This document shows positions 1-12,330 of a stretch of DNA of 64,000 bases, one piece after another (the first letter of the stretch is position 1; each line of letters starts with the position of its first letter). The notes beneath the pieces are model-generated. The model saw only the letters and a program-made list of their open reading frames with translations. It did not search any database and had not been told where the DNA came from. The DNA is taken from positions 558,001 to 622,000 of the forward strand of contig NW_027445261.1 of assembly GCF_048569485.1 (NCBI RefSeq), in the 5' to 3' direction. The DNA is from Anomaloglossus baeobatrachus. Its lineage: Eukaryota > Chordata > Amphibia > Anura > Aromobatidae. The position numbers and the translations under genes were made by a program.

Positions 1-918
1 GTTGAGGAAGGTGCAGGAGGACATGAAGATATGGAGGACGAACTGTCCATGGACATGGAAGACTCAGCGGATGAGGGAGACCTTGGTCAAAATTCAGTTG
101 AAAGAGGTTGGGGGGAGATGTCAGAGGAAGAAAGAACGGTTAGCACCTCTATGCCACAAACACAGCGTGGACTTGGTCCGCATGGCTGCGCAAGACACAT
201 GAGTGCCTTCTTGTTGCACTACCTCCAACATGACCCTCGGATTGTCAAAATTAGAAGTGATGATGACTACTGGCTTGCCACACTATTAGATCCCCGGGAC
301 AAGTCCAAATTTTGTGACATAATTCCACCCATAGAAAGGGACGCACGTATGCTGGAGTATCAGCATAAGCTGTTACTCGATCTTAGCTCGGCTTTTACAC
401 CAAACAACCGTGCAGGTGAAGGGAGTGATTCTCCCAGTTGTAACTTGACAAACATGGGACGGCATCGTCATCTTCAACAGTCTACCCGTACCAGTAGGAC
501 CGTATCTGGTGCTGGTAACAGCAATTTTATGGAATATTTTCATAATTTTTTTAGACCCTCCTTTGCAAGGCCACCAGAGACAACAAGTCTGACACATAGT
601 CAACGGATGGAGAGGATGATACAGGAGTATCTCGAAATGAACATCGATGCAATGACTTTGCAAATGGAGCCTTGCTCCTTTTGGGCTTCAAATCTAGAAA
701 AATTGACAGAGCTCTCCAGTTACGCCTTGGAGATTTTGTCGTGTGCAGCTGCCAGCGTTGTCTCTGAACGTGTCTTCTTCAGTGCTGCTGGGTGTGTGCT
801 GACAGATAAGCGCACGCGTCTGTCCAGTGACAATGTGGACACACTGACGTTCATCAAAATGAACAAGTCATGGATCCAGAAGGAATTTACTACCCCTGTG
901 TCATCCTGGGGAGAGTAA
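1..918 (+). pseudogene. hAT transposase, C-terminal half (runs in from the left edge)
   Basis: An open frame enters from the window edge and stops at 916-918. It encodes the acidic linker and C-terminal half of a hAT transposase. Visible are the DDYWLATLLDPR block, typical of the distal RNase-H-like region, and the dimerisation (hATC) block with LEILSCAAASVVSERVFF followed by a TDKRTRL tail. The same protein is encoded at about 30540-31340, where the tail is missing, so this copy preserves the natural C-terminus. The protein would bind transposon ends and cut and paste them in the nucleus. The N-terminal part lies outside the window, so intactness cannot be judged. A hAT 3'-UTR-like stretch follows (919-1104), then a second copy begins mid-gene, so the locus is rearranged. 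Confidence 0.85.
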
Positions 919-1104
919 ATGCTTGTGGATTTGGAATGTGCTTGATGCAAATCAAAACATCCTGTTTGCAACTAGGGCACAAGTGCTGCCACTGATGGGG
1001 TGTCTGTGTGCCCAATGTTGGGAAAAAAGGTAGACTCCGCTTGGAGTAACCCTTGCTTGATGTGTTTTTTAAAAATGATACAAGATGAACAGATCTGAAG
1101 GCAA
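919..1104 (+). other. hAT 3'-UTR remnant
   Basis: Non-coding sequence directly after the transposase stop codon. It ends abruptly at about 1105, where coding sequence of a second transposase copy starts in mid-protein. I infer that it is the start of the natural 3' untranslated region, cut by a rearrangement. No terminal inverted repeat is visible here. Confidence 0.45.
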
Positions 1105-1842
1105 GATGAAGGCAACATCATGTCTCCGCCTGCACTTTTCTCACAAACCTGCATTTTTCAAGGGACACCCTACTCAACACCGTCTACAGACAGCAGCCAG
1201 ATCTCTTTCCCTCAGATGTGGTCAAATAAAAGGCCACTTACTGCGACCCATGACAAAGCTAAGTGGTTGACTCTATCCCTCTGTAAGCTGTTGGCTACCG
1301 AAATGCTGCCTTTACGCGTAGTGGACACACAGGATTTTACAGACCTTATGTCTGTCGCTGTGCCCCAGTACCACATGCCCAATCACCACTGCTTCTCCAA
1401 GAAAAGCATGCCCGCGCTACACCAGCATGTCGCACACAACATCACCACTTCCTTGAGAAAATCTGTGTGCGACAGGGTGCATTTCAACACAGATACTTGG
1501 ACCAGTAAGCATAGACAGGGTCATTACATGTCACTGACTGGGCACTGGCAAACTATGGTGAGAGATGGAGAAGGGTCTGCTGTACAAGTCTTGCCGTCCC
1601 CACGAGTTGTTTCAATCCTTGTTCTGTATGTAGAAGTTAATACACTGCTTCTGCCTCTTCAACCTCGTGTGGGTCCTCTACCTTGGCGCAAACCCTGTGT
1701 GGTCAGGCCACCCTTCCTTGCAACTGCGCACAAGGACTACCACACACCTCCTTACTATGCTGGCAGCAGAGCTCAATGCCATCAGGCGGTCAAAGCTTTA
1801 CTTTGAAATGTATGGGAAATGTGAGTCACACCGCTATTACAG
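1105..1842 (+). pseudogene. hAT transposase, central part of a second copy
   Basis: Matches the segment of the 27747-31340 gene that starts near its GNIMSPPALSSQ residues. It includes the LCKLLATEMLPFR-type helix, the PSRHYFS-like block (here PNHHCFS) and the first RNase-H-fold motif, TDTWTSK, which carries the first catalytic Asp of hAT enzymes. The frame stops near 1806 and the match breaks at about 1842, where an unrelated insertion begins. It lacks the N-terminal BED finger and cannot make a working enzyme. It is more diverged from the other copies than the segment at 1-918. Confidence 0.75.
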
Positions 1843-2261
1843 AGAATAGTAGTCAGGCAGGGTCAAAACATTAATTGAGGAACAGGAACAGAATGGGACG
1901 GCCAGGAAAGAATCAGAAAACAAGCAGAGTTGAAATGCGTATCGGCCAACAAGGTACATAAACAGCAAGCAGGAAAAGTAGTCAGGTAACAAGCACACAA
2001 AATCATAAAACTGAACTGGGGGTAAAATTAACCAGAGGTTCATAGCTATGTCTGGCAGTGGTCTGCAGACAGGATGGGCATAAAAAAGGGTGTGGTGTCT
2101 TCCCATTGGTTGTAGCTGAATGATGGTATTTCATCTGTGAGATACCCACCAGCTACATTCAGCCAGAGATTCTGCATCTGTCAAGGTAATGCAGCCCAGT
2201 GGGTGAGCATAACCTGCGTCCACCTGCGCCGCTGGCATCGACTACTCTCACATCATCAGCA
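1843..2261. other. Unassigned insertion inside the hAT copy
   Basis: About 0.4 kb of non-coding, moderately AT-rich sequence interrupts the hAT transposase match, which resumes at about 2262. It is rich in AGTCAGG and CAAGCA-type words and could be a piece of an LTR or other dispersed repeat. I see no terminal repeats, no target duplication and no coding potential, so I leave it unnamed. Confidence 0.4.
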
Positions 2262-3447
2262 CTATTCATGAAAGGAACACGTTGTCACCTGGCAACCGGA
2301 GTACAAATTGACGGAGCGGACTACGTTGGTGACTTAACAGCCGTGTGCGGCAATGATGCAAACCTGGCTGCGGGCCATCCTCAGGGCAATGTGACACACG
2401 TGCCTTTTAGGGCTCACGTGTTGAACCGAATTCGCCAGCAATTTTTAAAACACCATCACGGCCTACATGGCCTTGTGCAGTGGGCACGCTCGCTATGTGC
2501 TCACTTCCATCGTGCGCACACAGCAGCTCAACAACTTTCATCACTCCGGAAGTCTTAGGGTCTGGCAGTTAAACGCCGTAAATGCGATGTTTCGACACGC
2601 AGGAATTGGAATCTGCACATGTTGCAGCGTGTGTGGCAGCACCGCAGAGCCCTGCTGAAATACGGTAAGACATATAGCCTGGGATAACTTGATCCAGAGG
2701 TGGTGCAGATCACGCTGCTGGAGTGGTGTCAGATCAAGGACCTATGCACCCTGCTACACAGTTTTGAAATGTCGACGAAGATGTTTAGCACTGGCAATGT
2801 CATTCTCAGCGTGACAATTCTGGTCATCTACATGATGGAGCACACTGTAATTATTATTCTGAGTCAGGTGTTGGGACAAGAGGAAGGGGAGGAAGTACAG
2901 GAGGAGTCATATGCGGAAGGGATAACAAGATCTACGAGGTCCAGATGGTCAGCGGCACCTATGCGGCATTCATGGTGAGGGAGAGGGATTAACAAGGGCG
3001 CATAGTATCAGCAAAAAGTGTTGATGAAAGTGCAGGAGCCCATGAAGAAATGGAGGACGAACTGGCGATGGGCATGGAAGACTCAGCAGATGAGTGAGAG
3101 CTTGCTCACATTTCGGTTGTGCGAGGTTGTGGGTAGAGGGCAGAGGAAGGATGCACGATTCTCACCTCTCTGCCACCAACACACCAAGGACTTGGTCCTC
3201 CTGGATGCACAAGACACATGAGCGCCTTCTTGCTGCACTACCTACATGACCCTCGGATTGTATGAATTTGAACTAATCCTGAATACTGGGTTGCCACACT
3301 GTTAGATCCCCGGTACAAGACAAAATTTGGCGAACTAATTCCTGCCATAGAAATAGACGCACGTATACAGGAGTATCTGCAGAATGTGGTACGCAATCTT
3401 AGATCTACTTGTCCACTAAACACCAGTGCTGCACAGAGTGAATCTCA
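2262..3447 (+). pseudogene. hAT transposase, degenerate continuation
   Basis: Continues the transposase of the second copy. A diverged second-Asp region (GNDANLAA against the better copy's CDNAANLGAA), an AHVLN zinc-like block and the QIKDLCTLLHSF block are recognisable but in changing frames. The acidic linker and the LLDPRY block near 3300-3330 are also present. Several frameshifts and stops separate the pieces. This is a plain DNA-transposon relic. Its higher divergence suggests it is older than the segment at 1-918. Confidence 0.65.
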
Positions 3448-3700
3448 ACGCTTTGTCATGGATAGGAGGAAATGGTCTTTTACTTGTCCACATCGGAGGG
3501 ACCGAGGGATGGCTGCTGTGCTGAGATGGCGTTGAGTACGGTGTCCCTGCACAGTTGCACTTTTGGTCATATCCCAAAATGAGTTGAAAAAGGACAGATG
3601 CTGTTGGAAAGGGGAACAGGTGTGTTGGAAAGGGGAAAAAAGTTTTGGTCCGTGGATTTGGTGGTTAAGCAACTGTAACATTTGCTGAAGAAACAACATC
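3448..3700. pseudogene. Scrambled hAT N-terminal fragments in both orientations
   Basis: At 3448-3560 the minus strand matches the segment that reads PQMWSNKRPL in the better copy. At about 3585-3665 the plus strand matches the glycine/lysine-rich N-terminus (the GKGKRRGGKGKK region near 27770-27815). Two pieces of one gene in opposite orientations within 250 bp indicate an inversion junction or fold-back at the end of this copy. Neither piece is open over its length. Confidence 0.55.
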
Positions 3701-4954
3701 TGTTACAGTGGGACTGGCAGATTTGGATAAAGTGGTATATAATCTGTGACCGCTATATAACGAAAATTAATAAGAAAAGAAAGAGAAAGGTATATATCCC
3801 CATCACCAGTCAGTGTCCACCGTGCTCCCAGTTGGAAAAGGAGAGGTTGGCAACTTGAAGGTTTGGTGGAGGATACAGAGCTGTGTGGCTATGAAACTAA
3901 TAGTAGCCTGAACCGAGTTAGACGCCATTCGATCTGGAGACTGTGAGCCCTGTTAGCGTCACAGGGTCCACATGCCCACCCAGCCCAGGAACTCCCTGTT
4001 AACAACACAGGGGCCATTGAGTACGCTGACCGTGTGCGTAGGGGCCACACCTGTGGACAGCAGGCGCATCAGCAGCAGCAGGCCTGTTAATGCCACTGGG
4101 CTGCACAAGCAGGACTGTTAGGACAGGAGCTGGTCTTAACCGTTCTGCGTTACCAACTGTGGTGGTGGCCTGCATCCACCACCCGATCCCTGCCTACCTC
4201 TGGCCTAAAGCCGCAATGGGTTCAACACATGGAGGTGTGCTCTTTCGGAGCATAATAGAAGACTGCGCACCTCCTGGTTGGCTCCAGCCCCTTTTATAAC
4301 CTGGGTCCGCCCCAAACCAGGGTGAACCACAATGCACCTCCTGGAGACAAAAGTAGAGTGACACGTCATGAGTGGCATAACTAGCGTCCTATTTGGAAAC
4401 GCAACTTCAATGATGACCTCATGGCTGCCATGACCCAAACACCTCACCAGTCATCGTCTGAGCATCAATAATGCGGTGACAAGTCATAGGTGTGGGCCTC
4501 TGCAAGCCATTTGGGAGGACACCTGATGCCCTGTGGTCTATATGGGACCCCCACATCAGGGCCAGGGCCAAAGAGTTCATTACCGGACCTAGTCTCTGAT
4601 GCAGGAAGTGCCTGAGCATGCTCAGTAGCATGAAATACAGTCTCTGAAAAAAGACTATCAGCTTTAGCATGGTGTCTATGCCCAAAACAGGACTTAGACC
4701 CGGCACGGAATGCAAGCACCTGTGCAAAGAGGCTTTTCACACTTAGTGTGGGAGCATGCGCTGTATCCCGAAATGAAAACTTAGCGTCAGGAATGGCACA
4801 GTCAGGCTGAGCATACTCACTAGGCGAAACACTGTAATTATGCTGCAGCTGGGGTACATCGGCACACGCATGCGCACTAGCTGCCTCTCCACACTTAGAC
4901 GTGGAGGGGAAATTTGTCTTGGAGATGCTGTCTATGAAAAGAAGGAAAAGCTAA
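3701..4954. repeat. Non-coding dispersed repeat of unknown type
   Basis: About 1.25 kb with no credible coding sequence. It contains a GC-rich middle with repeated CTGTTA, CACAGG and CAGCAGCAG words (3940-4200) and a TATA-like TTTTATAACC near 4290. The composition resembles the leader or LTR of a retroelement, or hAT non-coding sequence, but nothing decides between them. The only reading frames are short and on alternating strands. Confidence 0.3.
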
Positions 4955-5039
4955 AGGAAGCCTGACTTTCTATCCCTCCGAATTATGAAATGCAGCAATG
5001 AATTCCATGAGTTTGCTATAACATTAGCGTAGCAAAATG

Positions 5040-8000
5040 TGCATGAGGGTGTGATGTAGAGGTGCTAGAAATAGCTTGTCACCAGTGGGGCACTAATGGA
5101 ATACAACAGCCAGTTCTATGATGCCACAAAATGGCAGTATTTTGTGCTATCATTATAGCTTATTAAAAACAGAGCACGAGGTTGTCATGCAGAGGTGCTG
5201 CACATAGATTTGCAGTAGTGTGAATTGACAAAAGTACAATAGCCACGTTTAGGATACAACTAGGTACAGTGAGTGTTTGCTAGTAAAATTGCTTAGTTTA
5301 AAAAAGTTGTAGTGTGCAATGCAGGCAGACGTGCTATGCAAATGTCTTTGCACTAGTGGGACTATAGCAAAGTCCAAAAGCCACGTATAGAATGCCACTA
5401 GGTACACTGAGTGTGTGCTAGTATAATGGCTTCGTTATAATTTGTTGGAGTGTGCAACGCAGGCAGATGCGCTCTGCAAATGTCTTGGCACTAGTGGGAC
5501 TATAGCAAAGTCCAATAGCCACGTATAGGATGCCACTAGGTACACTGTGTGTTTGCTAGTATAATGGATGAGTTTAAAAAAGATAGAGTGTGCAATGCAG
5601 GCAGACGTGCTGCAAATAACGTTCCAATACTGTGAATTGACAAAAGTACAATAGCCACGTTTAGGATACAGCTAGGTACAGTGAGTGTTTGCTAGTATAA
5701 TGGCTTCGTTATAATTAGTTGGAGTGTGCAACGCAGGCAGATGCGCTCTGCAAATGTCTTGGCACTAGTGGGACTATAGCAAAGTCCAATAGCCACGTAT
5801 AGGATGCCACTAGGTACACTGACTGTTTGGTAGTATAATGGCTGAGTTTAAAAAAGTTAGAGTGTGCAATGCAGGCAGACGTGCTGCAAATAACGTTCCA
5901 ATACTGTGAATTGACAAAAGTACAATAGCCACGTTTAGGATGCCACTAGGTACACTGACTGTTTGCTAGTATAATGGCTGAGTTTAAAAAAGTTAGAGTG
6001 TGCAATGCAGGCAGACGTGCTGCAAATAACGTTCCAATACTGTGAATTGACAAAAGTACAATAGCCACGTATAGGATGCCACTAGGTACACTGACTGTTT
6101 GCTAGTATAATGGCTGAGTTTAAAAAAGTTAGAGTGTGCAATGCAGGCAGACGTGCTGCAAATAACGTTCCAATACTGTGAATTGACAAAAGTACAATAG
6201 CCACGTTTAGGATGCCACTAGGTACACTGACTGTTTGCTAGTATAATGGCTGAGTTTAAAAAAGTTAGAGTGTGCAATGCAGGCAGACGTGCTGCAAATA
6301 ACGTTCCAATACTGTGAATTGACAAAAGTACAATAGCCACGTTTAGGATGCCACTAGGTACACTGACTGTTTGGTAGTATAATGGCTGAGTTTAAAAAAG
6401 TTAGAGTGTGCAATGCAGGCAGACGTGCTGCAAATAACGTTCCAATACTGTGAATTGACAAAAGTACAATAGCCACGTTTAGGATACAACTAGGTACAGT
6501 GAGTGTTTGCTAGTATAATGGCTGAGTTTAAAAAAGTTAGAGTGTGCAATGCAGGCAGACGTGCTGCAAATAACGTTCCAATACTGTGAATTGACAAAAG
6601 TACAATAGCCACGTTTAGGATGCCACTAGGTACAGTGAGTGTTTGCTAGTATAATGGCTGAGTTTAAAAAAGTTAGAGTGTGCAATGCAGGCAGACGTGC
6701 TGCAAATAACGTTCCAATACTGTGAATTGACAAAAGTACAATAGCCACGTTTAGGATGCCACTAGGTACACTGACTGTTTGCTAGTATAATGGCTGAGTT
6801 TAAAAAAGTTAGAGTGTGCAATGCAGGCAGACGTGCTGCAAATAACGTTCCAATACTGTGAATTGACAAAAGTACAATAGCCACGTTTAGGATGCCACTA
6901 GGTACACTGACTGTTTGGTAGTATAATGGCTGAGTTTAAAAAAGTTAGAGTGTGCAATGCAGGCAGACGTGCTGCAAATAACGTTCCAATACTGTGAATT
7001 GACAAAAGTATAATAGCCACGTTTAGGATGCCACTAGGTACACTGACTGTTTGGTAGTATAATGGCTGAGTTTAAAAAAGTTAGAGTGTGCAATGCAGGC
7101 AGACGTGCTGCAAATAACGTTCCAATACTGTGAATTGACAAAAGTACAATAGCCACGTTTAGGATACAACTAGGTACAGTGAGTGTTTGCTAGTATAATG
7201 GCTGAGTTTAAAAAAGTTAGAGTGTGCAATGCAGGCAGACGTGCTGCAAATAACGTTCCAATACTGTGAATTGACAAAAGTACAATAGCCACGTTTAGGA
7301 TACAACTAGGTACAGTGAGTGTTTGCTAGTATAATGGCTGAGTTTAAAAAAGTTAGAGTGTGCAATGCAGGCAGACGTGCTGCAAATAACGTTCCAATAC
7401 TGTGAATTGACAAAAGTACAATAGCCACGTTTAGGATGCCACTAGGTACAGTGAGTGTTTGCTAGTATAATGGCTGAGTTTAAAAAAGTTAGAGTGTGCA
7501 ATGCAGGCAGACGTGCTGCAAATAACGTTCTAATACTGTGAATTGACAAAAGTACAATAGCCACGTTTAGGATGCCACTAGGTACAGTGAGTGTTTGCTA
7601 GTATAATGGCTGAGTTTAAAAAAGTTAGAGTGTGCAATGCAGGCAGACGTGCTGCAAATAACGTTCCAATACTGTGAATTGACAAAAGTACAATAGCCAC
7701 GTTTAGGATGCCACTAGGTACACTGACTGTTTGCTAGTATAATGGCTGAGTTTAAAAAACTTGGAGTGTGCAATGCAGGCAGATGTGCTCTGCAAATGTC
7801 TTGGCACTAGTGGGACTATAGCAAAGTCCAATAGCCACGTATAGGATGCCACTAGGTACACTGAGTGTGTGCTAGTATAATGGCTTCGTTATAATTTGTT
7901 GGAGTGTGCAACGCAGGCAGATGCGCTCTGCAAATGTCTTGGCACTAGTGGGACTATAGCAAAGTCCAATAGCCACGTATAGGATGCCACTAGGTACACT

Positions 8001-8872
8001 GAGTGTTTGCTAGTATAATGGCTTCGTTATAATTAGTTGGAGTGTGCAACGCAGGCAGATGCGCTCTGCAAATGTCTTGGCACTAGTGGGACTATAGCAA
8101 AGTCCAATAGCCACGTATAGGATGCCACTAGGTACACTGAGTGTTTGCTAGTATAATGGCTGAGTTTAAAAAACTTGGAGTGTGCAATGCAGGCAGATGT
8201 GCTCTGCTAATGTCTTTGCACTAGTGGGACTATAGCAAAGTCCAATAGCCACGTATAGGATGCCACTAGGTACACTGAGTGTGTGGTAGTATAATGGCTT
8301 AGTTATAATTCGTTGGAGTGTGCAACGCAGGCAGACGTGCTGCAAATGTCTTGGCACTAGTGGGACTATAGCAAAGTCCAATAGCCACGTATAGGATGCC
8401 ACTAGGTACACTGAGTGTTTGCTAGTATAATGGCTTCGTTATAATTTGTTGGAGTGTGCAACGCAGGCAGATGCGCTCTGCAAATGTCTTGGCCCTAGTG
8501 GGACTATAGCAAAGTCCAATAGCCACGTATAGGATGCCACTAGGTACACTGAGTGTTTGCTAGTATAATGGCTGAGTTTAAAAAACTTGGAGTGTGCAAT
8601 GCAGGCAGATGTGCTCTGCTAATGTCTTTGCACTAGTGGGACTATAGCAAAGTCCAATAGCCACGTATAGGATGCCACTAGGTACACTGAGTGTTTGCTA
8701 GTAAAATTGCTTAGTTTAAAAAACTTGGAGTGTGCAATGCAGGCAGATGTGCTCTGCAAATGTCTTTGCACTAGTGGGACTATAGCAAAGTCCAATAGCC
8801 ACAGATAGGATGCCACTAGGTACACTGAGTGTTTGCTAGTATAATGGCTTACTTAGAATGAGTTGGAGTGTG
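5040..8872 (+). repeat. Satellite array 1, ~28 monomers of 136/138 bp
   Basis: A head-to-tail tandem array. Two monomer types alternate. Type A is 136 bp (starts at 5861, 5997 and 6133) and contains GTTCCAATACTGTGAATTG. Type B is 138 bp and contains GGCACTAGTGGGACTATAG at the same place; the rest of the monomer is shared (CCACTAGGTACACTGA, TGCTAGTATAATGGCT). About 14 consecutive type-A units fill 5861-7757. Type B dominates 7760-8872 and is mixed with A before 5861. The outermost left units (5040-5290) are strongly diverged, as expected at the edge of an array homogenised from within. The array lies between hAT coding remnants and an inverted hAT 5' end. Confidence 0.93.
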
Positions 8873-9667
8873 CAGAGGACAAGAGGGTACAGTGGCAGGA
8901 TTGTGGTGCTCTGGGTAGAGGAATGGAAGCCTGCCTTTCTATTCCCTCCTAATGGTGAAATGCAGGGAGGAAATCCCTGACCTGGGCTACACAGACGCTG
9001 TTGCTGTTTGCAGGACCTGTCACCTATGGCTCTCTGACCCTGCCGGTACGAGCCCTTAAAAGGACTGCTAAAATGTGCTCTCCCTAAGCTGTCTAACGCT
9101 GTGTATGCAGCGCATACAGCTGTATCGGCGATAGGACAAAGGACGGATCTGCGACAGTGATGTCTGACACCAAAGACGCAGAAGGCAGATAATGGCGATC
9201 GTGAAGAAAATGTCCGGTTTTATAATGCAGGGACATGTGACATGCAGATCCTATCACACATGCCGTTGCTTCTCTGCCTCAAAGTCCACTTAGGTGTGTG
9301 TGTGTCTGTGATTGGCTGACATGCTGGCCAGCCCCACAAGACGCGCGCGCTTAGGGAAGGAAGACAAGAAAAAAAAAAAAAAAATGGCGATCGCCATTAT
9401 AGAAACAGCAGTGATCTGAAGGCGCTGTTCACGCACACTATACACTGAAATGTGATAATAGTTTGATTCACAGAGTGACTTACACTATTACAGCAGAAAC
9501 CAAGCTAAGATTTAGCTGTTTTTTGGCTGCTAGAACCGTTCTCGAACGTTTCTAGAACTATCGAGCTTTTGCAAAAAGCTCGAGTTCTAGTTCGATCTAG
9601 AACATGCCCCAAAATCACTCGAGCCTAGAACTGGAGAACCACGAACCACGAACCGCGCTCAACTCTA
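8873..9667 (-). mobile_element. hAT element 5' terminal region, inverted, ending at its TIR
   Basis: Nearly the same sequence occurs at 46203-46993 with small indels (for example a longer A-run near 9369). Read on the minus strand it begins with TAGAGTTGAGCGCGGTTCG at 9667, a hAT-type terminus. A cluster of TTCTAGAAC, CTCGAG and TCGAAC palindromic words (about 9535-9650) follows, then a promoter, then the satellite array. The plus-strand sequence after 9667 is one arm of the large palindrome, so 9667 is a real element boundary. The 8 bases after it (9668-9675, atcatgac) are the predicted target-site duplication; the partner would lie left of the window. Confidence 0.75.
9211..9330 (-). promoter_or_regulatory. 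Putative hAT promoter (CCAAT and TATA boxes)
   Basis: On the minus strand there is a CAGCCAATCA box (CCAAT complement at 9311-9315) and, about 90 bp downstream, a TATAAAA box (complement at 9218-9224). Both lie between the TIR and the satellite array and point into the array. The matching region at 46550-46670 keeps both boxes and has a GC box as well. Conservation between copies supports a role; promoter activity is inference. Confidence 0.55.
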
Positions 9668-10510
9668 ATCATGACACGTGGGCTATAACACAATGGACCG
9701 TGTGACAAAGAAGAAAGGAGAGAAAGAAGAGGAAGAAAATGCAACTACCTGTAACATTACGTGATAGTCACTGGTAAGTATCACTTGACAATTCAAGTGA
9801 AAAAGGATTCCTTTATTAAAGGGTTCTCAGTCGCCTCAGGATCATGAAATACTAGGGTAAATGATATGAGAATGGGTAAGAAGCACCACTAAAGGAAATA
9901 TGAGATGCAGGACATATATCTATAAACCCCTGAACTACATGATAGAAATAAAAAGAAGAAAAAAGAAAAAAAAGAAGAAAGAAGAAGAACACATAGAATG
10001 CGGAAAGAGAATGGGTACAACTACCTGAGTTACTGCAGGGAGGCCCCTGGTTGGTATTGTGAGGGTTAGTGGAATTCCTTCACTGAAGGGTTCTCAGTTG
10101 CCTCAGGTTCGTGAAAAATGCTATAGACAAATAATGCCCGGAGAAAAGGGGTTCATATACAGCGAATAATGGTAATACAAGGTACATGTGTCACATGTAA
10201 TAGTATATATATATATATTGTACTAAGCTCTACACCAGAAATAGAAAGTAGTCCCTCTGCCTTCTGTCTAGGTGCCCTGAGTTATGTCCTGTAAACTGTC
10301 ACAGGGACCCAGACACACATGTGTAGTAGGGGAATATCCCTGCTGAGATGCCAGTGCTAGAGCACTCGTTTGCTGTGGAGTTGAACGCTATGTGAGCAGT
10401 TCTTACCTTCAATGAGCAGAAGTCTCTTTTTTCAGATTTCAATATCTCTGTGGGTATCTGGCAGAAATATGGAATACTCTTTACTGCTAAGACCCTGTAC
10501 ACCACTCCCA

Positions 10511-11089
10511 CTAAAGGGGGCTTTACACGCTGCGACATCGCTAATGCGGAGTCGTTGGGGTCACGGAATTTGTGACGCACATCCGGCCGCATTAGCGATG
10601 TTGCTGCGTGTGACACCGATGAGCGATTTTGCATCGCTGCAAAAACGTGCAAAATCGCTCATCGGTGACATGGGTCTCCATTCTCGATTATCGTTACTGC
10701 AGCAGTAACGATGTAGTTCGTCGCTCCTGCGGCAGCACACATCGCTCCGTGTGACACCGCAGAAACGAGGAACCTCTCCTTACCTGCCTCCCAGCCGCTA
10801 TGAGGAAGGAAGGAGGTGGGCGGGATGTTCCGGCCACTCATCTCCGCCCCTCCGCTGCTATTGGGCGGTCGCTCAGTGACGTCGCTGTGACGCCGCACGG
10901 ACCGCCCCCTTAGAAAGGAGGCGGTTCGCCGGTCACAGCGACGTCGCCGGGCAGGTAAGTATGTGTGACGGGTCTGGTCGGTGTTGTGCAGCATGGGCAG
11001 CGATTTGCCCGTGTCGCGCAACAGATGGGTGCGGGTATCCACACTAGCGATATCGGGACCGATATCGCAGTGTGTAAAGTAGCCTTTAG
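10511..11089. mobile_element. MITE, left-arm copy (579 bp)
   Basis: Bounded by imperfect ~28-bp inverted repeats: ctaaagggggctttacac at the left and, inverted at the right, ctaaaggctactttacac, both followed by a CTGCGA motif. No coding capacity. Inside is a perfect 19-bp inverted pair (10614-10632 with 10649-10667), a strong hairpin, and the whole element is rich in CGATATCG and TCGCT words. A target duplication is not clear, so the superfamily (Harbinger, Kolobok or hAT) stays open. The copy at 18609-19188 is its mirror, carried by the palindrome. Confidence 0.75.
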
Positions 11090-12330
11090 TCACATGACCA
11101 AGACTGTATCTGTGTCCCTACAACACACTTGAGACAAATGTGTGTGTGAGCCTGCATTGTGGGGTATATATAATATATTATAGAGCTGGGAAGGATCATT
11201 CTAAGCAGTGAGCTGTTCCAGTATTTGTAGGAAAATACCCAGTAGAAGCATCAAACACAGCACCAATACCTCCCATCAGTATTCCACCACAGTGCCATGT
11301 AACCCATGCCCTACACTCCCATCTACACCAATACTATACAGGCACAAACTAGTATATCTGACTAAAAGCCCCCAAAATATGAAGAACGGCCTATAGTTGA
11401 GTGTGGATATAAAATCTATGTGAGCAGAGCTAGAATAGAAATCACTGATCGCATTGAAGTCATTCTGACCATAAATCACCATGATATCAAGGTGAGGAGT
11501 TGTGTGTTACTGCTGGGAGGAAAGGGTTAACAGTGGAATATTAAGGTGCATTTCTGTGTGCAGTGTTACTAGTCAATGTAACAATTCAGTATGAGCTGCT
11601 CTTGGTGCCGGGGGAGGGAGATGCTCTCCTGAGCAAGATAGATGGGGAATGAACATGATATCTATATAGTGTAAGGCAGGGGGTCTCAAACCAGGTGATC
11701 ATGTCTGATCAACTGGTTACATTATGTCTGATTACCTTGTCTAACAGTTTTTTCTCCCCTTTCTTTACCTTCCAGGTTCCCATAGTCACGTGAAATATCC
11801 CTGTTGCACTTGATTACGGCTCACTATTCACTATAGGATGTCTTATATCTAACATCACACTCTCACCCATCAGCACTCTATAGGTTTGTATAAGGTATGC
11901 GCTTACACATCCGGTCCTCCATAGGTATTTCCACTTATGTAACACTATCCCTATGATCACTCATAACTCATACCCTTGTAGTCAATTACAGCCTCCTCTC
12001 TCCCCCCTCCCCTTCTCCCTTTCCATCTATAATTTTGCCAGTACAATATTAGTTTACATTAGGCACACACTCACATATTCCTTTCCTTAGTGATTTATTG
12101 TAATTCACATTCACATACAATTCTCTATGCCTGCCCCATTACTACATTCATACCTACTTGACCCTATCCTGATACCCCTTGTCTCACCTTGTTGGTCCCT
12201 ACACCTGTTATCATGTCCTTTCCTGTGTCTGTCTTGTCACACAACACATTTTAGCATATAACTTGTGCTCCTTATTACCTGTCCTGCCTATTAGAATTAT
12301 GTCCATTATGTCCATGCATGGCCCAATGAA

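Noticed and set aside
5040-8872. CRISPR-like array
   Set aside because: The whole 136/138-bp unit repeats with no unique spacers, and the context is a eukaryotic transposon.
10412-11093. Reading frames of 98-144 residues in the MITE
   Set aside because: They lie inside the inverted-repeat element, appear on both strands and mirror at 18605-19400. No domain is recognisable.
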